A DNA stretch of 18,691 nt from Ochromonadaceae sp. CCMP2298 (GCA_026770595.1 MU633956.1:1-18691), one strand, 5' to 3'; positions 9,001-16,846 are shown, counted from the first letter of the stretch. The notes: a model not told the origin generated them from the sequence alone. Translations and numbers: made by a program.

Positions 9001-11455
9001 TGCCCTTGAGGTACTTGCCCACCTCCTCCTCAGACTGCTCCTCCCACTTGCGAGAGGCGTGCGCGTCGAACACAGTGCGCTGCACCGTCTCGTCGCCCTT
9101 GCTCTCGTCAGAGCCCCTGCTGTTCACGTCTCCCACCAGCCTGACCTCCTCCTTGGCCGAGCTGACCGCCACCACCTTGGCCTCGTGCACCTGGGGGTAG
9201 TTCACGTACACGATGCGGCCCAGCAGCAGCTCCAGGTTGAGGTCCTCCACGCTGTCTATCTGCGGGGACTTAATCTCCAGAATGACTGATCGGTACTTGC
9301 TGTCTGACCCGAACATGTTCACCTTGGCGGCCTCGGTCGTCATGCCGATCAGGGGCAGGATGGTCAGGCTGGGGAATCCTGCGATGGGGTACTCCGTGCC
9401 TGGGACCAGCTCGGGCTTGAAGAAGACGCCCGGCGCGAGGCTGGGGTATGACTCTGAGAGCGTGGACTGGCAGCTGGGGATGTCGGGCAGGCCTATCTCA
9501 GGGTTGCAGGACAGGTACGTCTCCACGCAGCCCGGATCGAACAAATACGTCAGCACGTTGCCGAACTCGTTGCGCGCTCGCTCCTTCTTGGTGATCTTGT
9601 CTGGGTCGCAGTGCGCTGCCTCTGCCGCTAGCAGCTTGACCTCGTCGATGAAGTCCAGCAGCACCACGGCCTCCCAGGGGTTCTTCTTGCCGTCCTGGTC
9701 GATGCCAAAGGCAATAGGGTAGAAGTGCAGCACGGGGGACTCCGCGCTTGTCATCAGCCACTGGTAGGGCCGAGGCAGAAGCTTACCCGATGCGGGTGGC
9801 AGGCATCCGAGCAGCTGCTGGTAGGGCAGGAAGGGCTGGCCCAGGTCGAAGCTGATGCGCTCCTGCATGGAAGACAGACCCGTCATGTCTTTCAGCATGG
9901 GCCCGTAGTGGTAGGGGTAGTACCACGTCCAGCTGACGCACCCCTTGACGTAGTAGGCCAGCACCCACATCAGGCCCTGCATGTACTGGTGCATCAGGCC
10001 AGAGAGGAAGGCCTGTCCGTCGGGTGCAGAGGCGATGATCTTGAACTTGTCGTAGTAGTAGCGACCGCTGAAGTCCTTACTAGACACCACAGCATCCTGC
10101 TCTGCGCCTCCCTTCTTCCCCCTACCCTTCCCCTTCACGACCTTGGCTGAGGAGCCTTTCTGCGCCGGCATCCACGCCTCCTCCTCATCCTGGTCCACGC
10201 CGTTCCCCTGCACGCCCTCCACGCCACCATCGGGCTCCTCGCCTCCCCTCGCCAGCGCCAGCGCCGCCTCGAAGGCTGCCTGCAGCATCTCCTCCTTCTC
10301 CTCCAGCTCCTCGTCTGTAGGGATGTTGGCGTCTTTGAACTTGCGCCTCTTGGCGTTGAAGAGCTTCACCTCTTCCTCCCTGCTGATCAGGATCTCCCTC
10401 TCCTGCGAGCCGATGATGCCCATGAGCTTCTCCAGGCGAGCACAGTCCTGGATGTCCCCATTGCACACGATGTAGCCCGGGTCCTCTGCCATCAGCTGTC
10501 TGTAGGCCCCTATGAGCACGTCGAAGGCATGCTCGGAGATGTCCAGACTGGGCAAGTGCGGCAGGAAGTCGTTGCCCACCAGGAAGGTCAGCAGGATGAA
10601 GTCGTCGATCAGACGCTCCTGGTCAGGCATCCACCCACTGCCCATGGCGAAGTCCAGGCTGAGGTACTCTCTCAGCAGCGATATGTGCAGCAGCTGGAAC
10701 TGCGCGCTCTTGGTCTGTCTCAGCACGGTCTGCCTGCTGGGCCCGCCCCTGTTCGCATTGAAGTCCACCACCTCTCGCAGTAGAGCGAAGTGCGGCTCGT
10801 GTGTGGCCAGCCCCAGCATGATCAGGTCTGCGTCCTGCCCGTACATGCAGTGGCGCACGTTGGGCTGGTAGTTGGGGTCAGCGCGCAGGTCTCTGATGAA
10901 CTGCATGATCTTGTGCTCGCCCTCCCCGGGGACGTCGTGTCCGCTGAACACGATGGTCAGCCCCCTCCACAGCGGGTCCTCCTTGATCTTCTTGCGGATG
11001 AAGTAGCGCAGGTGCTTGCCCACCTGGTCCATGAACTCGGTGCCCGGAGTGATGCAGTTGCTGTCGAAGAGCACGTCCTCGTCCACCTCCTCGCCCTTCT
11101 GCCGGGCCTTGATGATGCTCTCCTCGCGCTCCTGGGCAGCGCGGAAGCGCCTAGCACGCTGCTGGTTCAGCTTGGCTCTAGGAGCGACACCATCGATAGC
11201 CATGAAAAGTATTTTTTTCGGCTTGACGATCTCGGTGACCATGTGGTCGATGTAGCGGAAGATGGCCAGCATCATCTCGCGCATCGTGAGCGAGTTGGCC
11301 GTCTGGTTGTCGTTCGGATGCGTGCAAGCGTGAATGATCCCGTTCATGTCCAGGTAGAAGTTGTCAAACTCCGGCAGGATCGTCGCGCCTGACAGAAGCT
11401 GGTTGATTTGCGGATACCGCTCCGATAGCCAGCGATAAAACTTTGGCACTCCCAT
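6074..11455 (-). CDS. XRN1: XRN1, cytoplasmic 5'-3' exoribonuclease
   Basis: A single 1793-residue frame without introns starts MGVPKFYRWLSERYP, the typical XRN N-terminus. The acidic catalytic set is complete: D36, D88, E178 and E180 (GEGEH), D208 and D210 (QDADL) and D296 (VGNDFLPHLP). A basic patch (R93, K95, Q99, R102, R103) corresponds to the 5'-phosphate pocket. An acidic, Lys-rich insertion lies at about 380-460. XRN1-type accessory regions follow: a winged-helix-like part near 965-1090, including YSARAAALIYDYKTNFP, and an SH3-like part near 1203-1270 (GDRVVNLTCVGVPFGFKGT). These separate it from nuclear XRN2/Rat1. From about 1300 the tail is low-complexity Pro/Ala/Ser. Role: degrades decapped mRNA. 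It is longer than human XRN1 (about 1,700 residues) because of the tail. Confidence 0.95.
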   Translation of the reverse strand: MGVPKFYRWLSERYPQINQLLSGATILPEFDNFYLDMNGIIHACTHPNDNQTANSLTMREMMLAIFRYIDHMVTEIVKPKKILFMAIDGVAPRAKLNQQRARRFRAAQEREESIIKARQKGEEVDEDVLFDSNCITPGTEFMDQVGKHLRYFIRKKIKEDPLWRGLTIVFSGHDVPGEGEHKIMQFIRDLRADPNYQPNVRHCMYGQDADLIMLGLATHEPHFALLREVVDFNANRGGPSRQTVLRQTKSAQFQLLHISLLREYLSLDFAMGSGWMPDQERLIDDFILLTFLVGNDFLPHLPSLDISEHAFDVLIGAYRQLMAEDPGYIVCNGDIQDCARLEKLMGIIGSQEREILISREEEVKLFNAKRRKFKDANIPTDEELEEKEEMLQAAFEAALALARGGEEPDGGVEGVQGNGVDQDEEEAWMPAQKGSSAKVVKGKGRGKKGGAEQDAVVSSKDFSGRYYYDKFKIIASAPDGQAFLSGLMHQYMQGLMWVLAYYVKGCVSWTWYYPYHYGPMLKDMTGLSSMQERISFDLGQPFLPYQQLLGCLPPASGKLLPRPYQWLMTSAESPVLHFYPIAFGIDQDGKKNPWEAVVLLDFIDEVKLLAAEAAHCDPDKITKKERARNEFGNVLTYLFDPGCVETYLSCNPEIGLPDIPSCQSTLSESYPSLAPGVFFKPELVPGTEYPIAGFPSLTILPLIGMTTEAAKVNMFGSDSKYRSVILEIKSPQIDSVEDLNLELLLGRIVYVNYPQVHEAKVVAVSSAKEEVRLVGDVNSRGSDESKGDETVQRTVFDAHASRKWEEQSEEEVGKYLKGRGTPGSGGLRIGSVLVRLRVAALQGLQRDPVTGASRKVFSTNEEADVPIQMALWMPPVADTRFEETDELPVEKLMPYGADVVALTGQLQGCKGRVVGPHGGLVSDQASSALGARGSLKDDVKNSASVVQRKRRLVDVEFTVTPPEPPFGYSIAGSIKEEFYSSKDLCSLLQISPSVLGKIVGMVRVEPGRADVGLNLKRNGQYQLLGYSLKVDAGDGSAVQPRKVWGGVDTVEIVGMVSGQSEIANRAAEADGSYWQYSARAAALIYDYKTNFPVLFSQLERLPHQPAYDAKVLLGKEGDERLANIQDWLKAQPFFKLPRTPFSTSSLCKEAMSAIEKAADLHVSQRGTQQQAQVTVRGIPVESVFCDVHRTVGDVALPYNQLEPKLGDRVVNLTCVGVPFGFKGTVVTIHTATKFVEVIFDEEFIGGKGLQGSCSQFRGRLCPWSDLFLVSKQLEFRDFKKVAPAKNAQPSRNATVSAPSVAATMTAPILQAPLPPKKKAGNPSSASASSAPLPTTRKIIPRPAPMTASYAAATTDKDSAPAVQTQKAEAPIPAKVVNVGQKLLRALQKEGPAESAPQPAAKPLDAQSKVSILKMKIGIPDKPADAPAPAPVHAPVPVPMPMSVSNSAGLSILALAAGYSTDDAGNHQALLPSAASIHSHNLMLGVISYQAQTGTLSRGSLTATPMLPTPAPAPRAPAPAKKAYPTAGASGGEAPKRILSRAAKPGQGAPPAAHAKGPGAGATKPQTKGVKATADPAAAPIVKAPQSNSSALMAALKSKPAPAAAAPSIATNEASAVMPPPPPAAAAPAASSTSVSLAQRLANAKKAMKEKQGQMVQLNGEEKSRNEKAVPVSPLPPATIAPAGPKVSESQSIVALLRKAKINSESKPAAANAADLPPAPPAATAAAAPVSITSLLTNAKRVPAPAAAPAAAPAAAPAAAPAAAEKGPVPVVQSPAKKRVSNPLVPSRVLIAKK
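6171..6230. repeat. 12-bp minisatellite, 5 units, in the XRN1 C-terminal tail
   Basis: Five adjacent units of GCAGCAGGAGCR type (the last has one change, GCAGCGGGAGCA) encode repeated Ala-Pro-Ala-Ala on the minus strand. The reading frame is kept, so copy number could vary between strains without breaking the protein. Confidence 0.85.
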
Positions 11456-11948
11456 CGTTCTCTAGTTGTTTGTATCTCTTTGCGGTTTTCACAGAAAATT
11501 GTTAGCGTTCGCTGGTCGATACGCTGATGATCTCTCAAGAGCAGAGAGAGTGGTGCAATGAGCTGTGCAGTGCAGAGCCAGGACCCAAGAGCTCTGGGAG
11601 CTTCGAATCTGCTGCAAGTCTCGTCTCCTCTGCCTCCTCGCAGCGTTTTTTAGAAGCCCGGCAGTCCCCAAAAGTCCCTTTCCCCGGGAACTTATTCCCA
11701 GGTTCCCAGGTTATGTTCCAATGTGGGACAAGGTAACTTGTGATAAGGTAAGCGTCTGTAACAGTGTAAGGTGAGTTAAACTCTCAAAGTCAATACTTAT
11801 AATACGTTAACAGTCAATATACACTTGCCATACAGTGTAAGCTTGAATAAGATGCTGCAGATTGCTTTGCTCCCGTCCTCACTGCCGCCATGCCCACACA
11901 TGGAGGGGCATCAACGTACCGCAGTCACTATGGCGCCATCCGTCGCAG
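11456..11948. other. Intergenic: XRN1 promoter and FKBP 3' flank
   Basis: About 490 bases lie between two minus-strand genes. It contains a tandem TCCCAGGT repeat (11696-11712) and GTCCC-rich sequence (11663-11690), then an AT-rich part with ACAGTGTAAG at 11761-11770 and 11832-11841 and AGTCAATA at 11788-11795 and 11812-11819. No protein or RNA gene is evident. Confidence 0.6.
11696..11712 (-). promoter_or_regulatory. Tandem AACCTGGGA elements upstream of XRN1
   Basis: On the minus strand this reads AACCTGGGAACCTGGGA: two copies of the 9-mer overlapping by one base, about 240-255 bases before the XRN1 start codon. It is in the same orientation relative to its gene as the copy upstream of the PDE12-like gene. 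Confidence 0.45.
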
Positions 11949-12626
11949 TCACGGGGCGCTCTTCAGGCTTCTGAGCTGCACGTCCAGCACCAGGTTGCCA
12001 GTGAGCGAGTCTCCCAGCGCGGCTTCCTCTCGATCGGCGCGCACGCTGTTGAGTACGGTAGAGTACAGTCTGCGCTGCTGCCCCTCCTCCAGCGGTATGG
12101 GCTCCTGCGCGCGATTCCTGTAGCCCAGACGCGAGGGGATGACTAGGCGCCTCTTCCCGCCCCTTTTCATAGCGGGCATGTCCTCTGTCCCCGCGATGCC
12201 CAGCTCCAGCCCCTTGATGCAGGGCGTCGTGGCGTCTCCAAGCACGAAGCGGCAGGGGCGGTCCTCCGCGTACGTGTCCAGGTAGAGCCAGCCCTGCCGG
12301 CCCGCCAGAAATCCCTTGGCGTTCACAGCCACCTTGTCCCCCATCTTCGCATTCGCGCCCTCTCCAATCGCGTAATCATAGAACTCGATCCCGCTGGCCG
12401 ACTTTGTGTACAGACTGTTGTCAGACTTCGCGTACGCCGAGGACACTACCTGCGGCAGCGGTAGGCCAGCCAAGAGAGAGAGATCTGGACGAAGGCCAAG
12501 CGAAAGAGCGAGGGGAAGCACAGGGAGGATGAGACTCTTCATGAGGCTGCGGCCTGCAACGAGTGGGCCGATCGTCAGGGCCAGAATGAGGGCAGCACGG
12601 AAGCTTCGCCAACATGGACTGGTCAT
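11949..12626 (-). CDS. FKBP-type peptidyl-prolyl isomerase-like protein, plastid (probably thylakoid lumen)
   Basis: The product is 225 residues from the ATG at 12626; the frame extends further upstream but without another ATG. The N-terminus is layered: a hydrophobic ER signal (FRAALILALTIGPLVAG), then LMKSLILPVLPLALSLGL and a second hydrophobic region ending SSAYA-KS, which looks like a thylakoid lumen cleavage site. The mature part keeps the FKBP frame: SGIEFYDYAIGEGANAKMGD, CIKGLELGIAGTEDMPAMKRGGKRRLVIPSRLGY and the final strand NLVLDVQLRSLKSA. Several usual active-site aromatics are changed (VNAKGFL where active FKBPs have V-YTG-L), so catalysis is doubtful, as in some lumenal FKBPs of plants that act in photosystem assembly. 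The gene has no introns and is divergent from the thylakoid protein gene at 13018. Confidence 0.82.
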   Translation of the reverse strand: MTSPCWRSFRAALILALTIGPLVAGRSLMKSLILPVLPLALSLGLRPDLSLLAGLPLPQVVSSAYAKSDNSLYTKSASGIEFYDYAIGEGANAKMGDKVAVNAKGFLAGRQGWLYLDTYAEDRPCRFVLGDATTPCIKGLELGIAGTEDMPAMKRGGKRRLVIPSRLGYRNRAQEPIPLEEGQQRRLYSTVLNSVRADREEAALGDSLTGNLVLDVQLRSLKSAP

Positions 12627-13017
12627 CGCGATCCTCCCGCCGCGATGATTATGATAGAGTGGAGAGATAGAGTGGTGCTGGGAGTAGGTCAGGCTTCGAT
12701 CTGCACAGCGAAGCACTGGAGGCGAGATGAGAGATCGGGGAGAGAGGCCGATTTGAGGAAGACTAAGTTATCGCGAGAAACCCTAACTGTCATGCCATTA
12801 TTTCAATGCAAAACCCACAAATTTGTACTTTGTCAGAGTGGAATTTAAGGCAAAAGCTGTCAAAAGCTGTCGTGAGTCAGCACTGATTGTTGGGATTTCA
12901 CGCCTTGTTGACGAGGTGACGAGGTGAGGGGCACTCATTTCCAGTCCCATCAGTCACAACGGATCACTCGATCCATCCCTCACGCTCTCAGCACTTGAAC
13001 CTACGAAGACGAGAACA
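12627..13017. promoter_or_regulatory. Shared divergent promoter of two plastid-targeted genes
   Basis: The 391 bases between the two start codons contain tandem repeats CAAAAGCTGT x2 (12851-12870) and GACGAGGT x2 (12910-12925), and a TGAGTCA bZIP-type site (12873-12879). bZIP regulation would fit what is known of light-responsive genes in stramenopiles, but this is inference. No TATA box was clear. Confidence 0.5.
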
Positions 13018-13483
13018 ATGCAGCTGCTGTTCATCTCCGCCCTCCTTCTCGCTATCTCGATGGTGCACGGCTTCTCCGGCCTGAAGCCTTCGATGGCCAT
13101 CCGCGTCCGTGCCCTGTCGATGAAGGCCGAGGGTAGCTTCGACGCCATGCGACTAGTGAAGACCGCCGGTGCCATGGCAGTGATGGCTCCGATGGCCGCC
13201 CACGCAGACGGCGTGAACGCAGTCGCCTTCCCACTCGCGATATCCATCCTGACCATGGTCCCTTTCATATACTACAGCCAGTACGTCACTGCACGCACGC
13301 TCTGTCGCCCCCTGGAACTGTGCATTGAACTCTAACGTCCCTCATTTGCACCTACTCACCTACTGCGCCCCCTCCTCCCTCTCCTGTAGGCAGCTGAAGC
13401 CCAAGGTCCGGACGGTGAAGCAGATCGAGCTGGACGAGAACCTGCGCGAGGTCAAGCAGCCCAAGAAGAAGGGACCTTTCTAG
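13018..13483 (+). CDS. Small nuclear-encoded thylakoid membrane protein, unidentified, 2 exons
   Basis: Exons are 13018-13280 and 13390-13483; the 109-base intron starts GTACGT, contains CTAAC (13332-13336) and ends TGTAG. The product is 118 residues. Layers visible: an ER signal peptide (MQLLFISALLLAISMVHG) ending before FSG, which fits the Phe-based plastid import signal of red-lineage secondary plastids; a basic, Ser/Met-containing transit region (about 19-45); then a second hydrophobic stretch AGAMAVMAPMAAHADG that looks like a lumen-type cleavage signal. The predicted mature part is about 54 residues: a short N-terminus, one membrane span (VAFPLAISILTMVPFIYYS) and a basic tail ending KKKGPF. 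Size and topology fit a small photosystem or cytochrome b6f subunit, but I do not recognise which, so no name is given. Confidence 0.82.
13281..13389 (+). other. Intron of the small thylakoid protein gene
   Basis: GT-AG intron with a CTAAC branch-like motif 53 bases before the acceptor. Splicing rejoins a CAG codon split 2+1 and extends the protein from YYSQ to QLKPKVRTVKQIEL. Reading through would end shortly after a run of unrelated residues. Confidence 0.85.
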
Positions 13484-13717
13484 TCGTGTGTTGCCAGGTA
13501 CACACTCATTAACCTATGATTTACCCGCCGCACTGCGGTCATTTCCTTGCTGCGTTTTTAGCGCGAGGACAACCTGTGCACTGCGCCGTATGATGTAAGA
13601 CGTTTTCAGGCCAGCAGCAGCACTCCCCACACACACTTAAGAAAGCCACGTCGATTCTAGGTAGTGCACCTTATTTATGATATATACAGTACTAGCATTT
13701 TGCTCACCACGGAGCCA

Positions 13718-16283
13718 TTACGGAGCTTCCGTCTTGGGTTTCTTGGTGACAAGAGTCACGCCCATCCCCTGGTCCAGTCCGTCGCCCACACTCAACTCGC
13801 GCTTCGTCTTGTCGAGCATGCCGACTTGGTGATCCCTGTCGGATGCGCGTGGAATAAATGGTGGGTTCCCGTTGGGTGCGCCCGTGTTTGAAACTGCAAA
13901 TGAAACTGTTCCTTCCTCCGCCTTCACCAGGCCTGCCACCGTGCTGCTGGACGAAGCGCCCCGCTGTGCAGCACCCGCGTCCACCGCCCCTGGCCCGCTG
14001 GACTGCAGGTTCTGGTCCGGCATGGGCAAGTCGCCCACCCTACGGTACAGAGACAAAGGATGAAAGAGATGTGGGAGATGAGAGAGGTAAGAGAGAGAGG
14101 AGGGAGAATGGCAAAGGGAAGAAGCAGCTTCAGGTACAGCGGCGGCACGGCTTAAAGAACGGTACATGCATGTTTGGCTGCTCACCAGAAGTCCTCAACG
14201 GATGAGTTCTTGGGTAGACCCCCACCGCCCCTGCCCGCGCCCTCGCTCTTCACGTCTACCAGGGGCAGCGCCGACTGAGATTGGGACAGGATAGAGTGGG
14301 TTGGATATGTTAGTGCGGGATGGACAAAATATGCCTGCCTGGCGTTGTAAGGACTCACCCTCGACGAGCCGTTCGAAGTCTCCCGCCGCGCCAAGGGGGC
14401 TGCCCTGCCGGCGGAGCTGCCCTCTCCCTTGCTGGGGCCAGCTCCCGACCGAGCTGTCCCCGCCCCTCCGCCCCCCTCTGCTGGCTGGTGCCCCCCATTG
14501 TACATGTGCGCCATGGCCGCCATGCTGCTCTGGGCAATGGGCGCGCTGTAGTCCATGATGGGCGCCCTCACGCGCTGGGCCTCTGCCTGCTCCACCGCCT
14601 GCCCTGCCTGTCTGGAGCCCAGGCGACCACTGCGAACCGGGCCCGCCTCGGCCGAGGGGCTGTCCTCCTCCACACCCTCCTGCCTGCCGTCTGCGAGAGC
14701 GACCAGGTTGGAGAAGGAGGGCCAGTCGCCCAGATTCATTTCCGACCCGTCCCTGGCCAGGTTGGAGAGCACATCTGTGCTTCCGAAGTTGATGAGGTCT
14801 AGCTGGCTGCCCCCCTTGTCCCAGCCCACGAGGCTGTCAGTGGATGCGATGTGCGATATGGTCTTTAAAATGTCCATCGAATCCACACGGGGCAGACCCG
14901 CACCCCCATCGCCACCGCCACTGCTTCCACTGCTCCCGCCCTGTGCGCTCATGTAGCCGCCCGAGTAGCCCAGCAGAGGCCCGAACCCGCCCCCCCCTCC
15001 GTAGCCGCCCTGGTCCGCAGAACCGCCCATGCCCTGCTGCTGCTGGTGTTGCTGCTGTTGCTGCTGCTGGTACATCAGATACTGCTGCTGCTGGTGGTAC
15101 TGCTGCTGCAGGTATTGCTGCTGCAGGGATTGCTGCTGCCCCTGCTGCTGCTGCGACATCTGCCCCCCCCCCCCTCCTCCTCCTCCGGCACTATCCCCGT
15201 AGCGCATCGAGCTCTGCACGTGCGCGTCTTGTGTCGGCATCTGCGGCATCATCTGCTGCTGTTGCTGCTGTTTACGAGAATCCGGGAACATAGGCCCAGC
15301 CCCCGCTCCATTGCTGAATGCATAGGGCTGCTGCTGCTCTCGGTATTTCTGCTGCCCCCCCCCTCCACCTCCACCTCCCCCTCCGCCATTTGTGGCAGAT
15401 GCTCCGCCCCTGAGTTTCCCAGATGGCGCACCCGCTGCAGCCCCCGGCTTTCCCGACTGTGTCTCATCTGGGGGTATCATCCAGGGGGCCAGAATAGCGT
15501 TCCCATTTTCGTCCTCGTAGTCCATCTTGCCATCCCGCACAGCTGCGTATGGATATGGTAAGGAGGGTGAGGATGGGGCAGATGAGGGATGACAAAGTCA
15601 GGAAAGAGAAGGTGGCGTGGAAGTCGGGCAGACAGGCAAACAAGCAAGCGCAGGCAGCAGCAGACACAGTTAGTCGCACTACACTTACACTTCACGCCGC
15701 CGACGGAAGACTTGGCCCGATTCGTCTGGGCCACGCGCTCCAGAAATTTCCGCTCGAGGTCTGCCAGCTCTTTGCGGCTCTGCTCTATCTGGCTTGTCGT
15801 GAGCTTCTCCAGGTCCTGCTGGCGCCGCCGAAACACTTGCTTTACAGGGTGGGTAGGTGGGGCACGAGGGTGGGAGCAGGCAAAAGGGTTTAGAATATAT
15901 TAACAGAGAGCGAGAGTAGGGGTGTGGAGGAGCGAGAGAGATGATTAGCGTGCCCTGCAACGGTGTTTTCGCACCTTTCCTATGCAGTTCTGCCCCACGA
16001 ACTTCTTGGATATACGCATGGGGTCGCAGTTCAGCAGCTTGGACAGGAAGGTTCGCAGCGTAGTCCCGTCCGTGAGCGGCAGCAGCCCCAACTTGAATTC
16101 AAAGATGAGCCTGTTTGCGTAGTACTCCTCCTCAGTCGTCCACTTGCCACGCCGAAGGTTGGCTTTTCTCGCCTTCGCCCCATCATCCGAGTTCCCGTTT
16201 GCGCTGCTCGAAGATATTAGTCCATCTGCGACGGCCGCCTCCGCCGCGGCTTCCTGTACTGAAGAGCTCGCTGCCTGTAGCAT
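13718..16283 (-). CDS. Myb/SANT-like nuclear protein with poly-Gln tracts, 4 or 5 exons
   Basis: Exons (minus strand) are 16283-15975, 15839-15689, 15542-14186 and 14039-13718, giving 712 residues. A further 84-base intron (14275-14358) probably splits the third exon, giving 684 residues in 5 exons. Residues 44-109 hold a domain conserved, as far as I recall, in diatoms and oomycetes: RRGKWTTEEEYYANRLI, then GLLPLTDGTTLRTFLSKLL, RISKKFVGQNCIGK and QVFRRR, continued by a charged helix to about 143. The GKWT-EEE start resembles Myb/SANT DNA-binding repeats. The middle is rich in Gln (about 240-330), Gly and Ser, as in transcription regulators. Near the C-terminus a short motif, LPKNSSVEDFW followed by VGDLPMPD, crosses an exon join. 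A nuclear regulatory role is inferred. It converges on the thylakoid protein gene. Confidence 0.8.
14040..14185 (-). other. Last intron of the Myb/SANT-like gene
   Basis: On the minus strand it starts GTGAGC and ends CGTAG (146 bases). Splicing turns an immediate stop after SSVEDFW into a continuation, VGDLPMPDQNLQ, that stays open for 106 residues. Confidence 0.8.
14275..14358 (-). other. Probable 84-bp intron of frame-neutral length
   Basis: On the minus strand it starts GTGAGT, has CTAAC (14309-14313) about 34 bases before the acceptor, and ends ATCTCAG. It is a multiple of three without stop codons, so retention would add 28 residues (VSPYNARQAY...HSILSQSQ). It is AT-richer than the flanking exons, and an 82-base intron exists in the next gene. 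Confidence 0.65.
15034..15153. repeat. CTG/CAG-rich tract encoding poly-Gln
   Basis: Interrupted CTG triplets on the plus strand encode Gln on the minus strand, broken by His, Tyr, Leu and Met codons. A 12-base C run follows at 15163-15174, encoding Gly. The mix of GGT/GTT/GTA interruptions suggests an old, fairly stable repeat. Confidence 0.8.
15543..15688 (-). other. Second intron of the Myb/SANT-like gene
   Basis: On the minus strand it starts GTAAGT and ends CGCAG (146 bases). It joins a codon split 1+2 (Ser) between GGVK and VRDGKMDYEDENG. Confidence 0.82.
15840..15974 (-). other. First intron of the Myb/SANT-like gene
   Basis: On the minus strand it starts GTGCGA and ends TAAAG (135 bases). 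It joins NCIGK to QVFRRR, which restores the conserved domain end. Confidence 0.85.
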
Positions 16284-16846
16284 GTAGCGGGGGGGGGCCG
16301 GCCCAGTTCAGCCGATGACTGCAAAGGAGGATAAGAAAGCCTGTCGATCCCAATGCCTTGGCAGAAAACCAGTTGTGGATCTCATGATGGATTGGACCGA
16401 ATTAAAAAATTGGATGTGTAGTTGATGTGCGTGTCCCATTTCCAAAACAATGCGGGTCGGGTTGGCATTTGAAAAAAGGTGGGCAGGGGGTGTGGTTTCT
16501 CTGCAAACGGCGCACAAATGTGAAACGTATTTTCGTTGGCCAGATATCTTGCGACAAGGGCGGATTCCTCCGCTAACCGCAACAGTCAAATATACCGCCA
16601 AAAATCGAAAAAGTTCGACAATTATTCTGAGGACCGAAGAGGCTAAGCAGCAGTTTACAAAGTTACAATATGAGAGCCTCCGCTTCGACATCTACGGGAG
16701 GCGGAGAGGCCCGGGGGGCTGGGTGTGTGTTCGATTTCTCTAGGGCGCGTGGCTCTGCTGCGGGTTGAAGACCACCTGGTAACGGTTAGGGTTAGGGTTT
16801 TGGTAGAAATAGGATGAGGGTCAGGGGTTTTTGTATGTGTACATGT
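16284..16846. other. Intergenic: promoter of the Myb-like gene and 3' flank of the coiled-coil gene
   Basis: About 560 bases. It holds a run of nine G (16289-16297) just upstream of the start codon, GTCCC at 16433-16437, and a short telomere-like tract (GGTTAGGGTTAGGGTTTT, 16785-16802). A 97-residue plus-strand frame (16450-16743) and an overlapping 127-residue minus-strand frame have no recognisable features and were not called. Confidence 0.55.
16785..16802 (+). repeat. Short telomere-like TTAGGG tract
   Basis: Two complete TTAGGG units followed by GTTTT lie in the 3' flank of the coiled-coil gene. It is far too short to be a telomere; it may be chance or a trace of a repaired break. Confidence 0.5.

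Noticed and set aside
12627-12716. N-terminal extension of the FKBP-type protein by 30 residues
   Set aside because: The extension has no ATG at its start, and the ATG at 12626 gives a good signal peptide position.
15034-15153. CTG-rich tract as a CRISPR array or mobile element
   Set aside because: It is an in-frame poly-Gln coding repeat without spacers or terminal repeats, in a eukaryotic gene.
16308-16743. 97-residue plus-strand and 127-residue minus-strand frames between the last two genes
   Set aside because: Neither resembles a known protein; they overlap on opposite strands, and neither has clear splice partners or a sensible promoter.
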